Shown here piece after piece: positions 27,001 to 34,241 of a stretch of DNA of 64,000 nt; positions within the stretch are counted from its first letter, which is position 1, and every line of letters begins with the position of its first letter. The stretch lies in contig JAPLEH010000069.1 in assembly GCA_026391455.1 (NCBI GenBank), positions 1-64,000 on the forward strand. Reading direction: 5' to 3'. This stretch comes from Bacteroidota bacterium (GTDB lineage: Bacteria; Bacteroidota; Bacteroidia; Chitinophagales; Chitinophagaceae). The notes under the pieces are model-generated. The model saw nothing but the letters and a program-made list of their open reading frames with translations, made no database searches and had not been told where the DNA came from. The position numbers were made by a program, and so were the translations under genes.

Positions 27001-27471
27001 AGATCGTTTCACAAAACCATAACGTTCACTGAGGTTCCATTCATAGCGGAAACAAAGGGAATGATCGTGATTGATCTCTTCAAAAATAATTTTATTGCCA
27101 AACCTGTTCTTATAAATATTTCGGGTGGTATGTAAGTGGCCTTCGCTTCGAATGGAGAAAGGCTCCCAGATGATCCATTGAGCGCCTTGCCGTAAACGTA
27201 TGATGGTTTTGCTGCCGGTATATTCGGCATTATCGGCCACTTTATCGTCGGTACAATACGGGAATATCGAAAAATCCGGATTCTTGCGACCGGCTGTAAT
27301 ACCACCATTGGAAGAGGTAAAAAGCCAATGATCTGCATGGCTCACAATACTCATAAAAAAGGGCCGCATCGTTCCGGTATCTGCAATACGGAAAAAGAGT
27401 TCGTTGCGGATGAGTACCTGTTCAAGTAAGTTATGGTTCAACGTTTGCTGCATAAGATTCCCGGTTGACAT
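24022..27471 (-). CDS. Beta-glucan phosphorylase, probably GH149
   Basis: The 1149-aa protein resembles the GH94/GH149/GH161 phosphorylase group. An N-terminal beta-sandwich has WIIWEPFSI and HLHTTRNIYKNRFGNKI. The alpha-barrel catalytic region includes WNDANNALVGNG near residue 650, which carries the general-acid Asp. A small C-terminal beta domain follows. The length of about 1,150 residues and the beta-1,3-glucan context favour GH149 (beta-1,3-oligoglucan phosphorylase) over GH94. It has no signal peptide, so it would release glucose-1-phosphate inside the cell, saving ATP. Family choice is from memory of length and motifs and needs a profile search. Confidence 0.72.
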   Translation of the reverse strand: MSTGNLMQQTLNHNLLEQVLIRNELFFRIADTGTMRPFFMSIVSHADHWLFTSSNGGITAGRKNPDFSIFPYCTDDKVADNAEYTGSKTIIRLRQGAQWIIWEPFSIRSEGHLHTTRNIYKNRFGNKIIFEEINHDHSLCFRYEWNLSERYGFVKRSSLQNLSSKRQTISLADGLQNVLPYGVDSDLQTKVSNLADAYKRTELDTSSGMAIFALSAIIVDKAEPSEALKANVAWSAGLEDPVYLLSALQLPAFRNGDTLTTETDSKAEKGAFFTVSEFYLEAQQTREWITVAEVNLDQSAVIALAETLQDRESVIRSLHEDVESGAVQLAQMIAAADGIQYTADTLQDTRHVSNVLFNIMRGGIFDNNYTAGKKDFADYLQATGKLLLEKEPGLLDKLPAQFSLFELNEFAANTGNPDLVRLTREYLPLKFSRRHGDPSRPWNRFSIELRNELDGTKVLNYEGNWRDIFQNWEALAHAYPYFIEGMISKFLNASTFDGYNPYRITKDGFDWETIEPDNPWSYIGYWGDHQLIYLLKLLEFSNEHFPELIPARLQQEAYVYANVPYKIKSYADIVKDPKNTIDFDHDADKTIRERFKCFGADGALLTAADGNIYRVNFAEKILATVLAKLINFIPCAGIWMNTQRPEWNDANNALVGNGVSVVTLCYLRRFLHFFLPVLESSKDEKFSISEELFSMLQQMMNVFEDEANWKQATGDDAVRKNITDVLGHVASDYREKIYNEGFSGKKDQVPAQLLIHFFRKVISCAEHTISQNKRSDHLYHAYNTVRITEQGIVIARLSEMLEGQVAVLSAGHLSPEESRQLLDALAASALWREDQQSYLLYPDKPLARFLEKNNVPATAVEASALLKKMLAENNTAIIKKDNKGGYHFNGNFRNAGELAAGLAALPAVYQPLVEQEQTQLLAVYEEVFHHQSFTGRSGTFYGYEGLGSIYWHMVSKLVLAVQETCLRAIEAGADISTREALIGHYYTIRAGIGIHKSPRLYGAFPTDPYSHTPKGKGAQQPGMTGQVKEDILSRIGELGVKVKAGRIGFEPRIMRRSELLPDPDTVISYTSNGDAQPIQLPAGSVLFTCCTVPVCYKAGEKTEIQIQRANGAVEHIIGSWLSEADSRLIWKRSGEIRQLTVILPGTAFI

Positions 27472-27520
27472 ACAAATGCCAGTAATACATGTTTGTCAGG
27501 AAATAAAAGGCAAGAAGAGG

Positions 27521-27553
27521 GTTACTGCAGTTGTGTAAATCAACTGCAGTAAC
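27521..27553 (-). terminator. Perfect 13-bp hairpin between GH16 and phosphorylase genes
   Basis: GTTACTGCAGTTG (27521-27533) and CAACTGCAGTAAC (27541-27553) form a perfect inverted repeat with a 7-nt loop. On the minus strand it lies 25 bases after the GH16 stop and 49 bases before the phosphorylase start. No good T-run follows, so it may act as a partial terminator, an mRNA 3'-end stabiliser or a protein-binding site. Confidence 0.5.
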
Positions 27554-27578
27554 GTTTATGGACTGAATCTTGTCTGAT

Positions 27579-28421
27579 TTAGTTTTGTGTGTACACCTTT
27601 ACATAATCCACTAACATGGATTGCGGAAAAGGTGTGCCGGTAGTGGGAAAACCAACAAAGTTTCCGCCCACGGCCACATTCAGGATCAGGAAGAACGGGC
27701 GATCATACACCCATTTGCCGGTTACCGTTTCAGGTGTGATCCGCTGATAGAGGTAATTGTCCACATAATAATCGATGAAGTCGGGGCCCCACTCTATAGC
27801 ATATACATGATAATCGGTGTCGAAGCGGCCATTTGCCAGTGCATATGATTTAGTGATGGCGGAACCGCCGGAGTATCCGGGGCCATGCACACTGCCAAGC
27901 GTGATATGTGGTTGTTGACCCCTTTGTTCCATGATATCAATTTCTCCGCAGAGCGGCCATCCGTCGGTAGTGATATTATCACCGAGCATCCAGAAGGCGG
28001 GCCATATACCAGGGCCATAAGGTGTTTTGATGCGGGCTTCAAAGCGGCCGTACTTCTGTGAAAACTTTCCCTGCGTTTTTATTCTGGCCGATGTAAAGCC
28101 GGATCCGCCAAAGTTTTCCGCTCTGGCAGTGATTACCATAGCTCCGGTACCATTCATGGACGCATTGGAAGTGCGGTTGGTATAGTATTGCAATTCGGAA
28201 TTACCCCAGCCGCTGTTGCCGATATCAAAGCCCCATTTACTTCCATCAGGAGAGGTACCTGCTGCTCCGTTGAATTCGTCGCTCCAAACCAGTGTCCAGC
28301 TTCTTTCCGGCAAGGTTTGTACGGCTTCTTTTTTACAACCGGACAGAAAGATAGAAAAGACAGCAACCAGACTTACTGTAAGAAAGTGGCGTTGCTTTAT
28401 CATTTTATTTATGTTGTTCAT
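27579..28421 (-). CDS. GH16 family beta-glucanase (laminarinase-like) lipoprotein
   Basis: The 280-aa protein has a lipoprotein signal ending in FLSGC and one GH16 catalytic domain. The domain shows WSDEFNG at its start, FEARIKTPYGPGIWPAFWML in the centre and the catalytic GEIDIMEQRG near residue 154, the non-bulged E-I-D-I-M-E form typical of laminarinases. It probably sits on the outer membrane or cell surface and cuts beta-1,3-glucan to oligomers. The start may be the first ATG or the one at residue 7. Confidence 0.9.
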   Translation of the reverse strand: MNNINKMIKQRHFLTVSLVAVFSIFLSGCKKEAVQTLPERSWTLVWSDEFNGAAGTSPDGSKWGFDIGNSGWGNSELQYYTNRTSNASMNGTGAMVITARAENFGGSGFTSARIKTQGKFSQKYGRFEARIKTPYGPGIWPAFWMLGDNITTDGWPLCGEIDIMEQRGQQPHITLGSVHGPGYSGGSAITKSYALANGRFDTDYHVYAIEWGPDFIDYYVDNYLYQRITPETVTGKWVYDRPFFLILNVAVGGNFVGFPTTGTPFPQSMLVDYVKVYTQN

Positions 28422-28467
28422 ACTGTTATATTTTTCTTTAACAGAAATTAAAGTTCATACGCTATTA

Positions 28468-30819
28468 TTACCGGAATAGAATATTATCCAGGTAAATGGT
28501 TCCGTTCCCATCGAATTTCATCTGGAATACATTATTCAGCGCCACGGGTGCAAATGCAGTGAGCGGAATATCCAGACTGTTCCATCCTGATGTGGTGGGT
28601 ACCGTAAGGGTATAAGGTGTTTCCACCGGACCAGGACTGATAATGTAAACTTTCAATGAAGTGGAATTGGCTGTATAATAATCCAGGTGAAGGAATGTTT
28701 TACCAGACACATTCTGGTTGCTGCCAAACTGCAAACCCTGATAATTCAATCCGGTATATACCAGTGTATTGTTACCACCAATGGGAGTCTGTGTTACTAC
28801 AGTGGCCTGTCCCCAGTTAGGATTCAGATCAGAACCTGCCACATTGGTGTATGCATCGCTGAAAATGGATATCACGCTGGCTGCCGGGTAGGTGGGCGTT
28901 GGTGCCGGTACTGGTGGTACAGGTGGTATCTTCCAGAAATAAATATTATCAAGGTAAATATCACTGCCGGTGCCTCCATCAAATTTGAATTGGAATACAT
29001 TGCTCAATGCCACCTGTGGTGTAAAGTGTGATAAAGGAATGTCCACACTGTTCCAACCCGCCGTGGGTACATTCAGGGTGAATGCTTTTTCCCAGGGTGC
29101 AGTACCACCGGGCGAACCAGGAGGGCAGATCAGGTATACATTCAATGCTCCGGCATTGGCACTGTAATAATCCAGATGCAGGAACTGATACGTGCTCAGG
29201 TTCTGACCAGCGGCCATTTGTAAACCCTGATAGTTAAAGTTGGTATAACGTAAGGTATTGTTACCGGCAATAGGCACTTGCGTTACAACCGTGGATTGTC
29301 CCCAGTTCGGAAAAAAGTCGGTACCCGAAATATTGGTATAGCTGTTGCTGAATACAGACAATACATTCGCTGCGGGCTGTGTGGGCACCGGCGCTGCTAC
29401 GGTGGGTACTACGGGATTGCTCCAGAAGTAAATATTATCCGCAAAGAAATTAGAGATATTCGTTCCTTCAAAAATAAGCTGGCCAAAATGTGCTTTGGTG
29501 GAAAGACCTGGCAGGCTGGAGAATGGAATATCAATACTCAGCCAGTTTCTTGCCGTTAAGAATGGTGCAGTGAATGATACAATATCACTTACATCATCGC
29601 CACCGCCGGGTGCGCCATTTGCACCAAAATCCAATACACGTACTTTGAAGGTAGCACCGGGAGTAATATTATCCGGCAGGTATAAGTCCATGTGCAGATT
29701 GGCTCTTGAACCAATGTTGACAGTGGGCGATGTAACCTGAATACCTACAAAATTAAAGTTGGTATAATTCAATACATGGTCGCTGCCTACCGTAAAGTCG
29801 GCAGACTGCGTGGTTTGGAACGGCGCCCAGTATCCATTGTAATAATCCACATTGATATTGGGATAAGCATCACTGAATACAGACGTTACGTTGGCCGCAT
29901 CCCTGGTAGGAGTAGGTGCTCCTACATACGCGCCGGATGAATTGATAGTAAGGCTGCCTCTTGCATGGATGGTATCTAAGGTGGCCGTTACTTTAGTAGT
30001 ACCTCCACCGATGGTGGTTACCACTCCTTTGTCGGTAACAGAAGCTACAGAAGGTACAGAAGAAGAAAATTTAAAATAGGCAGGTGATACATTTAAGGTT
30101 GTATTGATACCGGTGGGTAAATTATAGGTGGCAGAAAAGCCATCGATGGTTGTGCTTACACCAGTAAACGAAATTTGCTGCTTATCCACTCCATTTAAAA
30201 TGGCCGCAGATCCATGACCAATGTCACCCAGTTTTTCAAAACGCACTTCATCGATCCAGAAAGTATATCCTCTTCCTGCTTCAGGGCCGGTGGAATAATA
30301 AAACAATCCTCTCTCTGCCGTAAGTTTTGATGGATCGGGAATTGGTATGATTACTTTTTTCCAGTTGCTGTTTACAGGCAATCCATTCTGACTGACAAGG
30401 TATTTGTTTTCGCCGAAGTCATTACCAAAACCAACAACTCCGATTGTAGCAGGCTGTGACGCTTTGATATAAAAACTTATGGCATTGTAACCGGAAAGGT
30501 TTCTTCCTGTTTTACTTAAAAACACACCACCGGCATAAGAACCGTTGGGGCTGTTGGCATCGGGTACTTCAAACCGCATGGATGCAGCCGTACCACCATA
30601 AGCCACTGTTTTATCTACCTGGAAGGCTCTTACATCAGAACCACCAAAGGCCGCATAAGCCAGATCGCCGGTAAAGTCATCAATGAATACTTCTGCCCTA
30701 TTTGGAAAAGTAGCAGGCTGCAGGTCGGCCACATCTCTTTTCTTACAACCGGCACCGGCCAGTAACAATAAACCGGTACAGAAGTACAAAGTATGTAACA
30801 TGAAATTTTTCTGTCTCAT
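28468..30819 (-). CDS. Multi-module surface glycan-binding lipoprotein
   Basis: The 783-aa protein starts with a lipoprotein-type signal (LLLLAGAGCKKRD). It contains an N-terminal carbohydrate-binding-like beta-sandwich (about 40-190) and a bacterial Ig-like Big2 region (about 205-285, with VASVTDKGVVTTIGGG). Three copies of a roughly 160-residue module follow, each introduced by a variant of PTP-(5)-NV-x-SVFSDAY and ending in an I(Y/L)xDNI(Y/L)F strand. There are no catalytic motifs. Repeated beta-sandwich modules on a lipoprotein next to GH16 point to glucan capture at the cell surface, the job of SusD-like or SGBP proteins in other loci. Modules 2 and 3 are the most alike. Confidence 0.78.
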   Translation of the reverse strand: MRQKNFMLHTLYFCTGLLLLAGAGCKKRDVADLQPATFPNRAEVFIDDFTGDLAYAAFGGSDVRAFQVDKTVAYGGTAASMRFEVPDANSPNGSYAGGVFLSKTGRNLSGYNAISFYIKASQPATIGVVGFGNDFGENKYLVSQNGLPVNSNWKKVIIPIPDPSKLTAERGLFYYSTGPEAGRGYTFWIDEVRFEKLGDIGHGSAAILNGVDKQQISFTGVSTTIDGFSATYNLPTGINTTLNVSPAYFKFSSSVPSVASVTDKGVVTTIGGGTTKVTATLDTIHARGSLTINSSGAYVGAPTPTRDAANVTSVFSDAYPNINVDYYNGYWAPFQTTQSADFTVGSDHVLNYTNFNFVGIQVTSPTVNIGSRANLHMDLYLPDNITPGATFKVRVLDFGANGAPGGGDDVSDIVSFTAPFLTARNWLSIDIPFSSLPGLSTKAHFGQLIFEGTNISNFFADNIYFWSNPVVPTVAAPVPTQPAANVLSVFSNSYTNISGTDFFPNWGQSTVVTQVPIAGNNTLRYTNFNYQGLQMAAGQNLSTYQFLHLDYYSANAGALNVYLICPPGSPGGTAPWEKAFTLNVPTAGWNSVDIPLSHFTPQVALSNVFQFKFDGGTGSDIYLDNIYFWKIPPVPPVPAPTPTYPAASVISIFSDAYTNVAGSDLNPNWGQATVVTQTPIGGNNTLVYTGLNYQGLQFGSNQNVSGKTFLHLDYYTANSTSLKVYIISPGPVETPYTLTVPTTSGWNSLDIPLTAFAPVALNNVFQMKFDGNGTIYLDNILFR

Positions 30820-30852
30820 AATTTCTGATTTATATATTAAGCAAGCAGTGTT

Positions 30853-33800
30853 TTATTTACCAAGATTGATTTGAATATAGGTGCGTATCTCCCATTCATT
30901 TCCGTCGGGGAATCCGATCGCTGTTGGATCAGGCACCCAGTTGCCGGCTGCATCCAGTGTTTTCACCGGAGAATAGCGGGGTGAATACTGGTCGAGTGTA
31001 CGATAGGTTCCTCTCACACCCAGTCTGGTACCCGGCAGGATGAACCAATCCGGTTTACCGATCTCTACAGAAAGATCGCCGATCAGTTGCATCGGGAAAG
31101 TAAGGTTGAAGTCGCGGTGATAGTCAAAGGGACCCCAATCGTTGAACTTACCGATAGTGGTGAGTTTAATATGCTTGTAGATAGTGCGTATATCAAATCC
31201 ATATCGGTTGATAGTACGCTTATCGTTACCATTGGCCTGTCCATTACCTGCATACAAATTGGCGATAATGCCCAATGAAGGATTAAGTTTAGAAACTATA
31301 CGTGTATTTGCTTCCCAAAGATTTTGTGCGGGAGCGGAACCCGGGAATACAAATGTGGTACGGCCATTGCCAAGGATACCAATCGCCGCATCCTGAATAG
31401 TAGGAAGATGACGGTAAACGAATCCTGCGCTTACAGCAAATTTTGCATCTTCTGCTCGGTCATTATCCCATTCATACATCCAGGTAGCAGGTGTTGGATC
31501 GTAGGTGATCAATATTTCACCGGCCATTGTTTCGCGGTTGGAACGTACAGCGAAGGGATCATCCAGTACGTTACGCGGTCTTGCCGGTGCGATCATATCT
31601 GCAGGTATGGGACCTTCGAGGGGTTTTTGCCATAAGAAGTTGGGCGCAAACTGAAACTTGCCCACATTCACAGTGAAACCACTCAATACATTATACATAT
31701 TACCAGTTCCCACATCTTTCAATCTCCATCCGGTAAATGTTTTGGTCTGGTCTACACCGCCATTGGCCACCAGGCCGCGGTATGAACCCATACCATACCA
31801 GTTGATACGGCCCTGGGTGTAGGTGAATTTTACTTTACCACCGAAATTGTCCGTACTCTTGATTACATCCTGATAAATTTTTCCATCGCGCTCCAGTTGA
31901 AACACGCGTCCATTGAGTGGCTGACCTGCCCAAAGACCGGCAGCTTCGAAACCAAAGCCATTAAACTTTCCGGCAAAACCCAGTGATGCTCTTCTTGTTT
32001 TGGGAAGCGGGATAGCAAATGAACTCTGCAGATTGCTGCCACGTTGTGCAATATCTTCATGAAAGATTCCCGATACGGTTATGTTCTTAAATGTGCGGGT
32101 GTACTTCGCCAATACCGCAGGGTTGGCACCCCACCACAGTTCTGGCCCTACAGCTAGCTTTAATCCTTTGATGGCTTTTTTTCCTTCGATTTCAAAACCG
32201 AATGGAGCTTCACCATTATAGATATCAATATTGGGTCCGTAATTCGCTTCGGGATAAAGTCCGAAGAAATCGCCTTCATATCCCCAATGATAATGGCCGG
32301 TACGGTAAAAGCCATTTACTTTCACCCACTTTCCATCCCAGGTCATGCTGCTGCGATATAATTGAATGCGGTTTCCGGGATTGATCTGTTGCGGCCCTTC
32401 CGGTGTATTCACAGTGATCCGGCGTCCGCGATTCTCATAAAACACTTCATCAATCGGATTTACCGGTACATTGCCCAGCACGTTGAATTGTACATTGGCT
32501 TTGAAGTTCGGAGCTGGTTGTGCGGTAATGCCCACATTGAATGACTCCATATGATCGAATCCCAGTCGGGTGGGATATCCGGTTGTAGTGGGATCATCCT
32601 CTTTGGGTGTCGCGATCAGACTTCCCCCTGTATTATAGGTAGTGAAATTGGCCTGCATGTCGCTCAGGTAAATTTTTCCTTTGTCTTCGGCCTGTAATGC
32701 AGCCTGATCGCCCCTTGCACGGAGCATTGCATCTGCGATAGGAGCTGCGGCTAATTGGTCGAGTTGTTGCGAGTTGCCAGCATACGGATTGAAATGATGC
32801 ATATCACGTAATGCATAGTATGCGGCACGGGGATATAAGTCATAGGTGCCTCTTTCATTGGTTTTGCCTTTGGCACAAATACCAAACCATTCTTCGTTCA
32901 TATTATTCTCACCGGCACTGTAATCATTAAGGTAGCCACCATTTGACCAGGAAGCAGTAATATCATGTTCATCCAGGTTCGTGGTTTGACCGGTTTTCCA
33001 CCAGCCATCGCTGAACTGAAAGGTAAAGCCACCGATACTGTTCCCATTCTTACCCATTCCGGCTGCGTTGGCATAAATCTCTTTCCAGTTGCTCACGAGG
33101 CATTTTGCCTGGTAGGACTGGTCTTCACTTCCGGCCTGTGTATTGAATGCATCGGCACCAAACTCGGTAAGCATTACGGGCTTGCCCAATTCTTTTTTCG
33201 CTCTGTCATACAGATCGGTAAAGGTGAGACCGCGGTAACTGTTGATACCAATCACATCCACATCGGTACACTCTTTCGCAATGAGGTCGGAAAATAAAAG
33301 ATCACCATTACAAATGGCCATCGGATGCCCCGCATCCAGTGTTTTCATTTCCTTTACGGCATCGTTGAAGAGTTTGTATAAATAAAAGGCGTCTTTGGTT
33401 GACTTACGGTCCTGCATCGGAATATTCTCCGTTTCAGCACCGCGCCAGAAAAGGCCATAGTTATTCTCATTACCCAACAGGAACATCAGTACCCCTGGTA
33501 CGTTTTTGTACTGGGATACCATGTCTTTCACTTCTTTCATCAGAAGCTCTTTCACCAGGGGATTGGAATAATCGGTGTTCGGATGCCAGTTTCCTTTCAG
33601 GGTAAGACCGTATCTGCCAAAACTGTGGTTGAGCAGGGTGTAAATACCATAGTTCTCATATATATACTTAACCCATCTGGCAGGCACCCCGGTGTATTGC
33701 CGGATGGTATTGACCCCCATGTTTTTCAGGAGCGGCATTTCATTATCCAGGGCGGCCCGGATCACATCGTCGGGTTGGTTCCATAAACTGTAACTGAAAT

Positions 33801-33969
33801 TGGTTCCTACCGGAAAATAATCCCAGTTCATCCCATTGATGAAGAAATCCTTTCCATTTACATTTAATTTGAATCCGGCCTCTGTCTTTTTGACATGGAT
33901 TGAGGTTTCCTGGCCAGTTGCATGAAAAACTGCGGTGATTAGCAGCAGACTTAGTGCTATTTTTCTCAT
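30853..33969 (-). CDS. Clan-A glycosidase fused to a probable outer-membrane beta-barrel
   Basis: The 1038-aa protein has a Sec signal (MRKIALSLLLITAVFHATGQ). A (beta/alpha)8 glycosidase domain to about residue 400 carries an acid/base Glu in LGNENNYG near 166 and a nucleophile Glu in LTEFGADAF near 264. The last 590 residues are a long series of alternating aromatic and polar strands (for example KANVQFNVLGN, WVKVNGFYRTGHYHWGYEG, EWEIRTYIQINLGK at the C-terminus). That pattern suits an outer-membrane beta-barrel, possibly a porin. The glycosidase is GH2-TIM/GH72-like; the exact family is unclear. It is the first gene of the glucan operon. A fused enzyme and pore could replace the missing SusCD pair. 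Confidence 0.68.
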   Translation of the reverse strand: MRKIALSLLLITAVFHATGQETSIHVKKTEAGFKLNVNGKDFFINGMNWDYFPVGTNFSYSLWNQPDDVIRAALDNEMPLLKNMGVNTIRQYTGVPARWVKYIYENYGIYTLLNHSFGRYGLTLKGNWHPNTDYSNPLVKELLMKEVKDMVSQYKNVPGVLMFLLGNENNYGLFWRGAETENIPMQDRKSTKDAFYLYKLFNDAVKEMKTLDAGHPMAICNGDLLFSDLIAKECTDVDVIGINSYRGLTFTDLYDRAKKELGKPVMLTEFGADAFNTQAGSEDQSYQAKCLVSNWKEIYANAAGMGKNGNSIGGFTFQFSDGWWKTGQTTNLDEHDITASWSNGGYLNDYSAGENNMNEEWFGICAKGKTNERGTYDLYPRAAYYALRDMHHFNPYAGNSQQLDQLAAAPIADAMLRARGDQAALQAEDKGKIYLSDMQANFTTYNTGGSLIATPKEDDPTTTGYPTRLGFDHMESFNVGITAQPAPNFKANVQFNVLGNVPVNPIDEVFYENRGRRITVNTPEGPQQINPGNRIQLYRSSMTWDGKWVKVNGFYRTGHYHWGYEGDFFGLYPEANYGPNIDIYNGEAPFGFEIEGKKAIKGLKLAVGPELWWGANPAVLAKYTRTFKNITVSGIFHEDIAQRGSNLQSSFAIPLPKTRRASLGFAGKFNGFGFEAAGLWAGQPLNGRVFQLERDGKIYQDVIKSTDNFGGKVKFTYTQGRINWYGMGSYRGLVANGGVDQTKTFTGWRLKDVGTGNMYNVLSGFTVNVGKFQFAPNFLWQKPLEGPIPADMIAPARPRNVLDDPFAVRSNRETMAGEILITYDPTPATWMYEWDNDRAEDAKFAVSAGFVYRHLPTIQDAAIGILGNGRTTFVFPGSAPAQNLWEANTRIVSKLNPSLGIIANLYAGNGQANGNDKRTINRYGFDIRTIYKHIKLTTIGKFNDWGPFDYHRDFNLTFPMQLIGDLSVEIGKPDWFILPGTRLGVRGTYRTLDQYSPRYSPVKTLDAAGNWVPDPTAIGFPDGNEWEIRTYIQINLGK

Positions 33970-34241
33970 ATGGCGATAGTTTGCAATTTGTTTAAAACAA
34001 TCCGATTAACTACCCTCCTGTATTAAACAGGGTTTTTGGGTTAGCTAATTCAGTGTTTTTGATAAAAGATGGCCTTGTAAAAATATATCACCAACTCTCC
34101 ATTTTCCAAAAAAAAGACCTCGACACTACTACTACAAGATTCATAAATTGCTTATTTTGAACAAGAAATACTACATCAATACTACATCATAACAGAAATA
34201 CCACCCTTTGGTTCATCACCGCCAGGCAGGTTATCGGCTTC
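33970..34241. promoter_or_regulatory. Divergent control region of the glucan locus
   Basis: These 272 bases separate the glucan operon from its presumed regulator. They contain TTGTTTAAAACAA (33988-34000), a weak hairpin CCTGT-N5-ACAGG followed by GTTTTT (34017-34037), and an exact tandem repeat of ATACTACATCA (34168-34178 and 34179-34189). Direct repeats one helical turn apart are plausible binding sites for the LuxR-type HTH of the regulator. No consensus -33/-7 pair is clear. Confidence 0.45.

Noticed and set aside
34017-34037. Hairpin CCTGT/ACAGG with a T-run as a terminator
   Set aside because: Stem is only five pairs and it lies in a divergent promoter region with no gene ending nearby on the plus strand.
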